Positions 6,655 through 12,142 of a stretch of 21,702 nt of DNA are shown here, piece by piece. Position numbers and translations under genes: made by a program. Origin of the DNA: a virus; the IMG/VR virus record IMGVR_UViG_3300048919_000568, positions 1 to 21,702 of that record. The stretch is one strand, 5' to 3'. The number at the start of each line of letters is the position of its first letter. Position 1 is the first letter of the stretch. The notes beneath the pieces are model-generated. The model searched no databases, was not told the DNA's origin, and saw only the letters and a list, made by a program, of their open reading frames with translations.

Positions 6655-6711
6655 CGTCAGCACTCTGCGCCGCCTGCTGGTTGCCATTGGGCGCAGAGGA
6701 GAGTGCTGACG
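6655..6711 (-). ncRNA. Long hairpin in the leader of the 6621 gene
   Basis: CGTCAGCACTCT at 6655-6666 is a perfect 12-base inverted match to AGAGTGCTGACG at 6700-6711. Inside it, GCGC at 6667-6670 can pair with GCGC at 6691-6694, or an alternative CTCTGCGC/GCGCAGAG pairing (6663-6670 with 6691-6698) can form. The two alternatives share bases, so a switch is conceivable. There is no T tract, so it is not a standard terminator. It ends 34 bases before the start codon of the leftward gene. Confidence 0.45.
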
Positions 6712-6730
6712 GATAAAGGCGGGGCGAAAA

Positions 6731-6754
6731 AAAGCCCGGGTTACCCCGGGCTTT
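6731..6754 (-). terminator. Rho-independent terminator, leftward
   Basis: A perfect ten-base stem, AAAGCCCGGG with CCCGGGCTTT around TTAC. Read leftward it is followed by a run of seven T. It would stop leftward transcripts before the 6621 gene. Confidence 0.85.
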
Positions 6755-6969
6755 CGTCCTCAAGTAGACCTCCCTACGTTGAGGGGGAGTTGCCTCCCGA
6801 AGGAGGGCTTTGATTGTCGTTTACATGGCTGCCAATCCTCCGTGCTGAGTTGATCTACCCAGAATTCCTCGGTAGTTGGTTGTGGTGCAGGTGTCCGGCA
6901 TCTGCTGCACAGGTGTTGCACCGAGTGTTACGCTTAATGCTCTACCAAGACGCACAACAGAGGACGTGT

Positions 6970-7149
6970 ATGAGTCAGGAAAGCAGTGGAACAGTTGAGT
7001 CCATCGATAAAGCTCGGGCTGCGGCGAACAAACTCGCACTTCATGGCGAATCGAAGGATGTAAAGGAAGCGGCGGCGGCGATTTTCTCGCTGTGCAACGT
7101 CGTAACCGTACTTTTGGGACGAATCGAAAACCTAGAATCCAAGAAGTAA
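6970..7149 (+). CDS. Hypothetical 59-residue protein, isolated rightward gene
   Basis: Begins MSQESSGTVESIDKARAAANKLALHG; predicted almost wholly helical, with a more hydrophobic C-terminal part (AAAAIFSLCNVVTVLLGRIENLESKK) that could form an amphipathic or coiled-coil dimer helix. AGAGGA precedes the ATG at 6970, whereas the upstream extension to TTG 6814 has no good site. It is a single rightward gene within the leftward arm, with terminators on both sides, as seen for moron cassettes. Function not recognised. Confidence 0.65.
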   Translation: MSQESSGTVESIDKARAAANKLALHGESKDVKEAAAAIFSLCNVVTVLLGRIENLESKK

Positions 7150-7161
7150 CTCGTTAAATTG

Positions 7162-7186
7162 CCGAGACCCAATCTTCGGGTCTCGG
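7162..7186. terminator. Terminator between convergent genes
   Basis: A nine-base perfect stem, CCGAGACCC/GGGTCTCGG with loop AATCTTC, flanked by AATT-type bases on both sides. It sits between the stops of the rightward 59-residue gene and the leftward LuxR-type gene. The T tracts are short, so efficiency is uncertain. Confidence 0.7.
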
Positions 7187-7194
7187 TAATTGCG

Positions 7195-7578
7195 TCAGGC
7201 ATACAGCTCAGGTTGTTCGGCGCGGCGCACCATTCGAACTTGCGCTGTTCTGCGCTCCGGCACGCGGCGATCTCGGCGCATGGCGTCATCCCCAATCATT
7301 GAGTGCATCGCGATGAGCGCCGCGAGAGCGATGCACATCGGCGAAATGATCTGGCGGCGTATTGCTTCGGCGACCATAGCGGTCTGGCGGTGAACTCCAA
7401 GCTTGAACATCGCGTTAGAAAGCCGCTTAACCACAGTGCCCGGCTCAACATTGAACACCCGGGCAATCTCTTTCGCTGTCATGCCTTGAGCAGCAGAAAG
7501 CACGAACTGAAGCTCGCGCGGTGCAAGGCCGCGACCGAGATAGCCCTTCCATGCACCGCTAACGATTTCCGATTCCAT
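7195..7578 (-). CDS. LuxR-type HTH protein, first gene of the PL operon
   Basis: A 127-residue protein. Residues about 16-75 are a LuxR/GerE DNA-binding domain: LAPRELQFVLSAAQGMTAKEIARVFNVEP, then TVVKRLSNAMFKLGVHRQTAMV. No sensor domain is present. A hydrophobic stretch follows (ISPMCIALAALIAMHSMI, about 76-93), then a very basic tail (MRRDRRVPERR), so membrane association is possible. ATG 7578 (GGGAG upstream) is preferred; ATG 7629 would add 17 residues and cannot be excluded, while ATG 7680 lacks a ribosome site. It is the first gene downstream of PL and its operators, the position of lambda N, which suggests an early regulatory role. That role is inference. Confidence 0.75.
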   Translation of the reverse strand: MESEIVSGAWKGYLGRGLAPRELQFVLSAAQGMTAKEIARVFNVEPGTVVKRLSNAMFKLGVHRQTAMVAEAIRRQIISPMCIALAALIAMHSMIGDDAMRRDRRVPERRTAQVRMVRRAEQPELYA

Positions 7579-7825
7579 TTGTTGTGACTCCCGGTTGTTT
7601 TCCCAATGCGCCCGGGTAACCAGGCGCATCAGTGAAACTTTCCGTGTCCCTTCGGCGCTGCTGGCGCGGTACGGGCTCATTCAAGTTGTTCGTCCGACCG
7701 CGACTCTGTCCGCCGGATAACTGTTTCTGGTGATTTACGCTGCACACCCGGGTCAGTTGCCAACCCTCTGAACCGTTAAGGCCGATTCATCGCTGCCTGG
7801 CCGGTTGTTATCCGGCGATGGGCAA
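7579..7825 (-). other. Long untranslated leader of the PL transcript
   Basis: About 240 bases between the predicted PL start and the LuxR-type gene, with no supported gene. It contains an 11-base inverted repeat, CGCCGGATAAC at 7711-7721 and GTTATCCGGCG at 7807-7817, which could fold the leader into a long stem or serve as paired binding sites. A local CCGG-CCGG hairpin overlaps the right arm. Confidence 0.45.
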
Positions 7826-7854
7826 AATATAGGGCAGCCTTTATTTTGAGTCAA
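7826..7854 (-). promoter_or_regulatory. PL-like early leftward sigma70 promoter
   Basis: On the minus strand: TTGACT (7854-7849), a 17-base spacer, then TATATT (7831-7826), close to consensus in both boxes. One operator lies in the spacer and touches the -10; another abuts the -35 from upstream. It would drive the LuxR-type gene and the leftward arm. Confidence 0.8.
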
Positions 7855-7867
7855 CAGGTATGCCTTT
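7829..7867. promoter_or_regulatory. OL-like repressor operators (two sites)
   Basis: Two 14-bp sites of the pattern AAAGG-N4-CCTTT, each with one mismatch: ATAGG-GCAG-CCTTT at 7829-7842 and ACAGG-TATG-CCTTT at 7854-7867. Their centres are 25 bases apart, and both overlap or abut PL. They match the sites between cI and cro, so CI and Cro probably control PL as well. Confidence 0.7.
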
Positions 7868-7888
7868 ATTTTTTCTTTTGGGCAAAAA

Positions 7889-7911
7889 AAATCCCGCGAC
7901 TTGCGGGATTT
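7889..7911 (-). terminator. Terminator of the repressor gene
   Basis: A nine-base stem, AAATCCCGC/GCGGGATTT around GACTT, followed leftward by a run of T. It lies about 20 bases after the cI stop and separates cI transcription from PL. Confidence 0.85.
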
Positions 7912-7930
7912 CTAACAGGTGGTGGCTGAT

Positions 7931-8647
7931 TTACCAGAGCGCGGAAGACCAGAACACACGGCCTAGAACAGCGATTTCCTTCTCGAGCATCTCTTGCGGC
8001 GTGTACTCTTCGTCTGGGTGCTCGTCGCGGTTGAAGCTCCGCATACGGATACCGCCGCCAGGTATTCGATACAGAGTCTTCACTCGGAGCTGGCCGCCGT
8101 GATCCAGGGCATACATCTTCCCGTCTGTGATGGTGGTAGTGCCCCGATCCACGCCGACAGTGCTTCCATCAGGAAGCACGGGTTCCATACTGTTGCCAGA
8201 AACCGTCACGCAGACGGCCTCAGATGGCTGTACACCCTGACGGCGAAGAGTCATTTTTCCGAACCGCAGCTTCTGCCTTGGCGATTCGTGAACTGCCGTA
8301 CTTCCAGCACCTGCGGACAACTCAACTTCCTTGAGAAACGGCACATAGACCTCGTCATCATCCAGCGGGGTCTCATCGTCCCATACATCGAAAGAGCCGA
8401 TTAACACGGCGTTTGATTCGACTGTAGAAGGGCGCTGATTGCCTTCCGGCGAACCAGTACCTTCTGAAAGCCATACGGGGTCTACGCCGCATATCTGAGC
8501 CAGCTTTATCAGGTGTCCAGACGTGCGAGTAAGCCCTCGCTCTATCTCCGAGACGGACGCCTGTTTTATGCCTGCGCGATCAGCGAGTTCAACCTGGGTG
8601 AGCCCAGCGCCTTTTCGTGCTTGTTTCAATCTGTCTTTGAGTTCCAT
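7931..8647 (-). CDS. cI: CI-like phage repressor (HTH plus S24 peptidase)
   Basis: A 238-residue lysogeny repressor. Residues 4-62 are an Xre/lambda-type HTH (LTQVELADRAGIKQASVSEIERG); residues about 100-230 are an S24/LexA-type self-cleavage domain. Ser153 (SGNSMEP) and Lys190 (LRVKTLYR) form the Ser/Lys dyad, and the Ala-Gly pairs in LSAGAGS (about 112-115) are the likely RecA-stimulated cleavage site, so induction by DNA damage is expected. The start at 8647 was chosen because the HTH begins at once and upstream sequence holds the operators. There is no good Shine-Dalgarno sequence, but the predicted PRM start lies only a few bases upstream, suggesting a nearly leaderless message as for lambda cI from PRM. 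Confidence 0.93.
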   Translation of the reverse strand: MELKDRLKQARKGAGLTQVELADRAGIKQASVSEIERGLTRTSGHLIKLAQICGVDPVWLSEGTGSPEGNQRPSTVESNAVLIGSFDVWDDETPLDDDEVYVPFLKEVELSAGAGSTAVHESPRQKLRFGKMTLRRQGVQPSEAVCVTVSGNSMEPVLPDGSTVGVDRGTTTITDGKMYALDHGGQLRVKTLYRIPGGGIRMRSFNRDEHPDEEYTPQEMLEKEIAVLGRVFWSSALW

Positions 8648-8656
8648 GCCCGCCAA

Positions 8657-8685
8657 TTTATAGGCCAACCTTTGTAGTTGCAAAA
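8657..8685 (-). promoter_or_regulatory. PRM-like promoter for cI
   Basis: On the minus strand: weak -35 TTTTGC (8685-8680), a 17-base spacer, then strong -10 TATAAA (8662-8657). Transcription would start near 8650, about three bases before the cI ATG at 8647. The weak -35 next to the central operator fits activation by bound repressor. Confidence 0.6.
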
Positions 8686-8720
8686 AGGTATCCCTTTCCA
8701 TAACATAAAGGCATCCCTTT
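8660..8720. promoter_or_regulatory. OR-like operators between cI and cro (three sites)
   Basis: Three 14-bp sites: ATAGG-CCAA-CCTTT (8660-8673, one mismatch), AAAGG-TATC-CCTTT (8684-8697, perfect) and AAAGG-CATC-CCTTT (8707-8720, perfect). Centres are spaced 24 and 23 bases. The first overlaps the PRM -10, the second lies in the PR spacer, and the third follows the PR -10, so they can switch the two promoters. Confidence 0.85.
8678..8706 (+). promoter_or_regulatory. PR-like promoter for cro and the rightward early operon
   Basis: TTGCAA (8678-8683), a 17-base spacer consisting mostly of an operator, then TAACAT (8701-8706). The start would fall near 8713, inside the last operator. Confidence 0.7.
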
Positions 8721-8737
8721 ATATGGGCGGAGATTCG

Positions 8738-8959
8738 ATGAACAACACTTTCAAAAAACTTGTAGAGCACTTCGGCTCCCAAGCAGCAACCGCAGCCGCC
8801 CTTGATGTGAAACAGGGGACTGTAAGCGGTTGGGTCAGGGGGCTTCACGGCTGTTCCGCCGAGGCCGCCTTGAAGGCGGAGATCGTGACGGATGGAAAAT
8901 TTCTTGCGCGTGATCTGCGACCAGGACTTCCAGAGAACGCTTCTCGACTGTTGAGCTGA
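8738..8959 (+). CDS. cro: Cro/YdaS-like DNA-binding protein
   Basis: A 73-residue HTH protein: KLVEHFGSQAATAAALDVKQGTVSGWVRG is a Cro/YdaS-type helix-turn-helix, followed by AALKAEIVTDGKFLARDLRP, a tail common to phage Cro/YdaS proteins. Encoded divergently from CI across the operators, it should be the lytic counter-repressor. The ATG at 8738 has GGAG seven bases upstream; the earlier in-frame ATG at 8678 lies inside the promoter and is rejected. Confidence 0.85.
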   Translation: MNNTFKKLVEHFGSQAATAAALDVKQGTVSGWVRGLHGCSAEAALKAEIVTDGKFLARDLRPGLPENASRLLS

Positions 8960-9041
8960 TTATCCAGCAGCCCGTGTTGCTCTGGCAGTGCTTCAGAAAT
9001 GCTGGGAATCCATACAGTAAAAAATCGCAGACGAAAAAAAA

Positions 9042-9057
9042 CCGGTGGCTAGACCGG
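9042..9057 (-). terminator. Hairpin with T run leftward (possible bidirectional terminator)
   Basis: CCGGT-GGCTAG-ACCGG stem preceded by eight A. Leftward it reads as stem plus T8; rightward the tail is only CTTCTTC. It could block antisense transcription towards cro and, more weakly, attenuate the PR transcript as lambda tR1 does. Confidence 0.55.
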
Positions 9058-9088
9058 CTTCTTCAAACAACAAACTTCAGGGGCCAGT

Positions 9089-9829
9089 ATGAACACGAAC
9101 GTCACCCCCGGCAATACCCCGAATCCTGCGACACGTTTTGCACAATCTCAAACCGTGTCGCGACACATGTCGTCTCGCGAGATCGCCGAACTGATCGGCA
9201 GCTCTCACGACAACGTGCTGAAAACGATCCGTGCGCTGGTCGCGAAGGGTGTCGTTTCTTCAAACGACACCCCCTACGTGCACCCGCAGAACGGGCAGGT
9301 GTACCGCGAGTTCCTGCTGTCTCAGCGCGACACGCTGGTTGTAGTGTCCGGTTACAGCGTCGAGCTGCGTGCCCGGATCATTGATCGCTGGCAGGAACTG
9401 GAAGCCCAAGCGGGCCAGTTCCAGATCCCGGCCACCTACGCGGAGGCGCTTCAGGCTGCTGCTGATCAGGCGAAGGACAACCAGACCCTGCGCCTGGTCA
9501 TCCTCGATCAGGCCCCGAAGGTTGCAGCCATCAACCGTCTGGCAGCCGCTGGCGGCGCGATCTGCATCACCGACGCTGCGAAGCATCTGCAGGTCAAACC
9601 TTCGAAGCTCTTCGCCTGGATGCAGCAGAACCGGTGGATCTTCCGCCGCCAAGGGGCCGGGCGCTGGACTGCCTACCAACCACGTATCACCTCTGGACTC
9701 ATGGTCCACAAAGTCACTGCTCTAAAGCCTGACTCTGAAACCGGTGCTGACCGTGCCGCTTTCGATCCTCTCGTTACCCCAAAGGGGCTTGCCCGTTTGG
9801 CCGAATTGAATATCGGAGCCTCGCTGTGA
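9089..9829 (+). CDS. Rha-type regulator / phage antirepressor with KilAC domain
   Basis: A 246-residue two-domain protein. The N-terminal part (about 22-105) matches the Rha family (MSSREIAELIGSSHDNVLKTIRAL, then YREFLLSQRDTLVVVSGYS and RIIDRWQELE). The C-terminal part (about 125-215) matches the KilAC/ANT antirepressor domain (DAAKHLQVKPSKLFAWMQQNRWIFRRQGAGRWTAYQP). Such proteins interfere with repressors or regulate lytic onset. AGGGG precedes ATG 9089. Its stop overlaps the next gene's GTG-AGC region by four bases, so it heads the replication genes of the PR operon. Confidence 0.85.
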   Translation: MNTNVTPGNTPNPATRFAQSQTVSRHMSSREIAELIGSSHDNVLKTIRALVAKGVVSSNDTPYVHPQNGQVYREFLLSQRDTLVVVSGYSVELRARIIDRWQELEAQAGQFQIPATYAEALQAAADQAKDNQTLRLVILDQAPKVAAINRLAAAGGAICITDAAKHLQVKPSKLFAWMQQNRWIFRRQGAGRWTAYQPRITSGLMVHKVTALKPDSETGADRAAFDPLVTPKGLARLAELNIGASL

Positions 9830-10617
9830 GCGTTCAAGCAATGTCATGGGCGTTGTCTTTGCCCACGCAAGTTCTCAAGGATGCCAGTGCCCGGCACGTG
9901 CTGCTGTGCCTGGCCAACTATGCCGGGTCGAATGGCGCTGGCGCGTTCCCGTCGGCTACCACCCTGGCTCAGGACACCGGCCTCTCCGAGCGCACCGTGC
10001 GCTACAAGCTGGATGACTTGGAAAAGTCCGGACTGATCCAGAAGGGCAACCAGGCGATCGCCGCTGTTCACATTGATCGCCACGACCGTCGCCCAGTCGT
10101 TTACGACCTTCAACTATTGCGGGGTGCAAATGCTGCACCCCGTACAGAACGGGGTGCAGATGACGGCACGGGGTGCAATCCACAACAGAACGGGGTGCAA
10201 CCTACGACAGAGCGGGGTGCAGCGGCTGCACCCAATCCGTCACTTAACCATCAATTAACCGAAGAGCAGCTGCAGCAGCGCGAGATTGATGCCGCTCTCG
10301 CCGAACAGAACAGCGCCGCCATCGAGCCGCAGGATGATCGCCAGCGCTTCGCCATGTTCGCCACCTGGGTGCCCAACGAGAAAGCGTTGTCGGATCAGAT
10401 CGCCATTGCGGGGCTTCCGGATGACTGTGTGCCTGACGAAGCGGTTCGCAAGTTCAAGGGCTTCCACTGCGCCAAGCCAAACACTCTCGATTCCGGCTCC
10501 GGCTGGTGCTACCGCCTGGTTCAGTGGGTGAAGCGTGAGCGAGTGCAGGCAGCAGGCCGGGGGCAGGAGCCTGATTTCAATGACACCAGTTGGGGTGATG
10601 ACCTGGGAGGTCTGTGA
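9826..10617 (+). CDS. O-like replication initiator with HTH and DnaT-like domain
   Basis: A 263-residue protein (GTG start) overlapping the antirepressor stop. Residues about 10-80 are a winged HTH (SATTLAQDTGLSERTVRYKLDDLEKSGLI) typical of phage O/DnaD-type initiators. A low-complexity linker (about 98-145) follows, encoded by the iteron block. Residues about 175-245 resemble a DnaT DNA-binding domain (FATWVPNEKALSDQIAIAGLP, WCYRLVQWVKRER). By analogy with lambda O it should bind the iterons within its own gene and recruit the P-like loader encoded next. The initiator role is inferred from domains, position and the internal repeats. Confidence 0.8.
   Translation: MSVQAMSWALSLPTQVLKDASARHVLLCLANYAGSNGAGAFPSATTLAQDTGLSERTVRYKLDDLEKSGLIQKGNQAIAAVHIDRHDRRPVVYDLQLLRGANAAPRTERGADDGTGCNPQQNGVQPTTERGAAAAPNPSLNHQLTEEQLQQREIDAALAEQNSAAIEPQDDRQRFAMFATWVPNEKALSDQIAIAGLPDDCVPDEAVRKFKGFHCAKPNTLDSGSGWCYRLVQWVKRERVQAAGRGQEPDFNDTSWGDDLGGL
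10120..10233 (+). repeat. Iterons inside the O-like gene: putative replication origin
   Basis: Five exact direct copies of CGGGGTGCA begin at 10120, 10150, 10169, 10191 and 10213. An exact inverted copy lies at 10134-10142 and a shorter inverted one (TGCACCC) at 10227-10233. Spacings of 30, 19, 22 and 22 bases put copies in all three reading frames (giving RGA, GCN and GVQ peptides), so the repeats are conserved as DNA rather than protein. An A+T-richer stretch follows at about 10234-10260. This matches the position of lambda ori within O. Confidence 0.75.
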
Positions 10618-11279
10618 TGAAGTCTGTTTCGAGTGTTCTGCAAATGTTGCCCAACGTGGCGTCGGCTGAAGTCGCGCCAGTGAAAGCGGATGCCGGTACC
10701 GTGCAGGTCATCAACGCGCTGTTCCGCGAGCTGATGGCAATCTTCCCGGCCTGGAAGCAGGCCTGGCCTGATAACGAGGCCGTCAACGCCGCGAAAGCCA
10801 CATGGACCAAGGCTTTCATGGCCGAAAAAATCACGAAGGTCGAGCAGATTCGCTTCGGCATCGAGCAGTGCCGGAAGCTTGGCTCTGACTTCGCGCCGAG
10901 TGTCGGCAAATTCATCAATCTTTGCCAACCAACACCGGAAATGCTCGGCCTTCCACCTCTCGAAGCGGCGTTTCGCGAAGCGTGCCGCAATGTCCATCCG
11001 TCGATGGCCGGCCAGGCGAACTGGTCGCACGATGCGATTTGGCACACAGCCAAGGAGTCGGGTTTCGAGAATCTGAACCGCCTTGAAACCTCGCTGGCGC
11101 GCAAGCTGTTTGAGCGCAACTACGTGATCACCGTGCGCCGTTTGATCGATGGGTTACCGCTCCAGAAGATGCCGCTGGCATTGCCCGCCCGAGTTGATGG
11201 CCGCCGCACACCTGAGATCGGAAACAGAGCGCTTGCCGAGCTGCGCGCCATGCGATCGGGGGCTGCCCGTCATGCCTGA
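10617..11279 (+). CDS. P-like helicase loader
   Basis: A 220-residue protein resembling lambda replication protein P: LFRELMAIFPAWKQAWPDNEAVNAAKATWTKAF (about 35-68), then ITKVEQIRFGIEQCRKLGSDFAPSVGKFINLC, the family's signature helical block. It would load the host DnaB helicase at the origin. The ATG at 10617 overlaps the O stop (TGATG) with GGGAGG six bases upstream; the GTG at 10614 is too close to that site. The C-terminal tail is basic. The O-P gene order is as in lambda. Confidence 0.85.
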   Translation: MKSVSSVLQMLPNVASAEVAPVKADAGTVQVINALFRELMAIFPAWKQAWPDNEAVNAAKATWTKAFMAEKITKVEQIRFGIEQCRKLGSDFAPSVGKFINLCQPTPEMLGLPPLEAAFREACRNVHPSMAGQANWSHDAIWHTAKESGFENLNRLETSLARKLFERNYVITVRRLIDGLPLQKMPLALPARVDGRRTPEIGNRALAELRAMRSGAARHA

Positions 11280-11481
11280 CCGTCGCCTGGCTGTTCCTGA
11301 GATCGAAACCTACCGCTGGGCCGTGTTTTGCTGCTCGTTCAAGGTCGATTTGAGTTCGCCACCTGATCACGCGCTGGCGCTGTTCGCCGATGAGGCGATG
11401 GCCAAGCGTTATGGATCGTGGATGTGGCCGGGCACCTACGAAGTCGTCGACGTCGTCACGGGGAGGCCGGCATGCGAGTGA
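11272..11481 (+). CDS. Hypothetical 69-residue nin-region protein
   Basis: Begins MPDRRLAVPEIETYRWAVFCCSF. A strand-rich first part, then a helix (HALALFADEAMAKRYGSW) and a terminal strand (TYEVVDVVTG). The longer frame starting at 11149 lies within the P gene and is rejected. Its start overlaps the P stop by eight bases and its end overlaps the YbcO-like start, so it belongs to a tightly packed operon. Not recognised. Confidence 0.7.
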   Translation: MPDRRLAVPEIETYRWAVFCCSFKVDLSSPPDHALALFADEAMAKRYGSWMWPGTYEVVDVVTGRPACE

Positions 11482-11774
11482 GTTCGAGAAAGCTCCGCGC
11501 CTCGGCCAATGGCCAAGAGTGCACCGTCCGGATGCCGGGCATCTGCAATTACAACCCAGAAACCACCGTCCTTGCGCATCTGCCATGCGGGCAGAAGGGC
11601 ATGGGCATGAAGGGCTTCGACACCGTCGCGGTGTACGCCTGCAGCGCTTGCCACGACGTAATCGACGGCCGCGCCGCCGGCGACATCGACTGGCAGGACA
11701 TGCCGCGCGCCATTGCCGAAACCCACGAAGGCCTGATCCGGGCCGGAATTCTCACCGTAAAGGGGGCTGCATGA
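11472..11774 (+). CDS. YbcO-like (DUF1364) putative nuclease
   Basis: A 100-residue protein matching DUF1364, the family of the DLP12 prophage protein YbcO: KLRASANGQECTVRMPGICNYNPETTVLAHLPC, then YACSACHDVIDG. Cys17, Cys25, His36, Cys39, Cys57, Cys60 and His61 are candidates for zinc binding and an HNH-like site. In lambdoid nin regions such proteins accompany recombination genes. GGGGAGG precedes the ATG at 11472. Its TGA overlaps the rusA ATG (ATGA). Confidence 0.85.
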   Translation: MRVSSRKLRASANGQECTVRMPGICNYNPETTVLAHLPCGQKGMGMKGFDTVAVYACSACHDVIDGRAAGDIDWQDMPRAIAETHEGLIRAGILTVKGAA

Positions 11775-12142
11775 TCGACATGACGCTGCCGTGGCCGCCA
11801 AAGGAATTGAGTCCTAACGCGCGCGTGCACTGGCGGCAAAAACACAAACACGCGAAGGCGTATCGCCGCACCTGCGGCCTGATCGCGTTGGCGCTGGATG
11901 CACCGCGCCTCAGCGGCAAAAAGTACTTCTGGGTCACGTTCTGCCCGCCGAATCGCCGTTCCTACGACGATGACAACCTGGTGGCGCGCTTCAAGGCCGG
12001 CCGGGACGGCATTGCCGATGGCCTGGGCATTGATGACAAGAACTTCGTCACCACGATCAACATCGGCAAGCCGGTACCGGGCGGCGCGGTGCGTGTGCAT
12101 ATCCGGGATTACCCGATCGACCCGGAGCCAAACACGCCATGA
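11771..12142 (+). CDS. rusA: RusA-type Holliday junction resolvase
   Basis: A 123-residue RusA-family endonuclease that cuts Holliday junctions as a dimer. The N-terminus MIDMTLPWPPKELSPNARVHWR is typical. The acidic active site is visible in RRSYDDDNLVARFKAGRDGIADGLGIDDKNF, with Asp66-68 and Asp88-89 and the conserved Asn69-Leu70. The start at 11771 overlaps the YbcO-like stop; the frame extending upstream to 11390 is a shadow of other genes. The end overlaps the recombinase ATG. It probably acts on branched replication and recombination intermediates before packaging. Confidence 0.92.
   Translation: MIDMTLPWPPKELSPNARVHWRQKHKHAKAYRRTCGLIALALDAPRLSGKKYFWVTFCPPNRRSYDDDNLVARFKAGRDGIADGLGIDDKNFVTTINIGKPVPGGAVRVHIRDYPIDPEPNTP

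Larger units (their letters stand above)
6622..6969. other. Non-coding region between two divergent genes
   Basis: About 350 bases without a supported gene. It holds the long inverted repeat 6655-6711 and the leftward terminator 6731-6754. It also holds a short CCTCC-CGAA-GGAGG hairpin (6793-6806) followed by CTTTGATTG, and direct repeats of GCAGGTGT/CACAGGTGT around 6885-6915. No sigma70 promoter for the gene at 6970 stands out. Confidence 0.5.

Noticed and set aside
6814-6969. N-terminal extension of the 59-residue protein from TTG 6814
   Set aside because: No suitable ribosome site; it lies in the repeat-containing intergenic region, while ATG 6970 has AGAGGA upstream.
10120-10233. Repeats considered as a CRISPR array
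   Set aside because: The unit is only nine bases, spacing is uneven, one copy is inverted, and it lies in the O-like gene; iterons explain it better.
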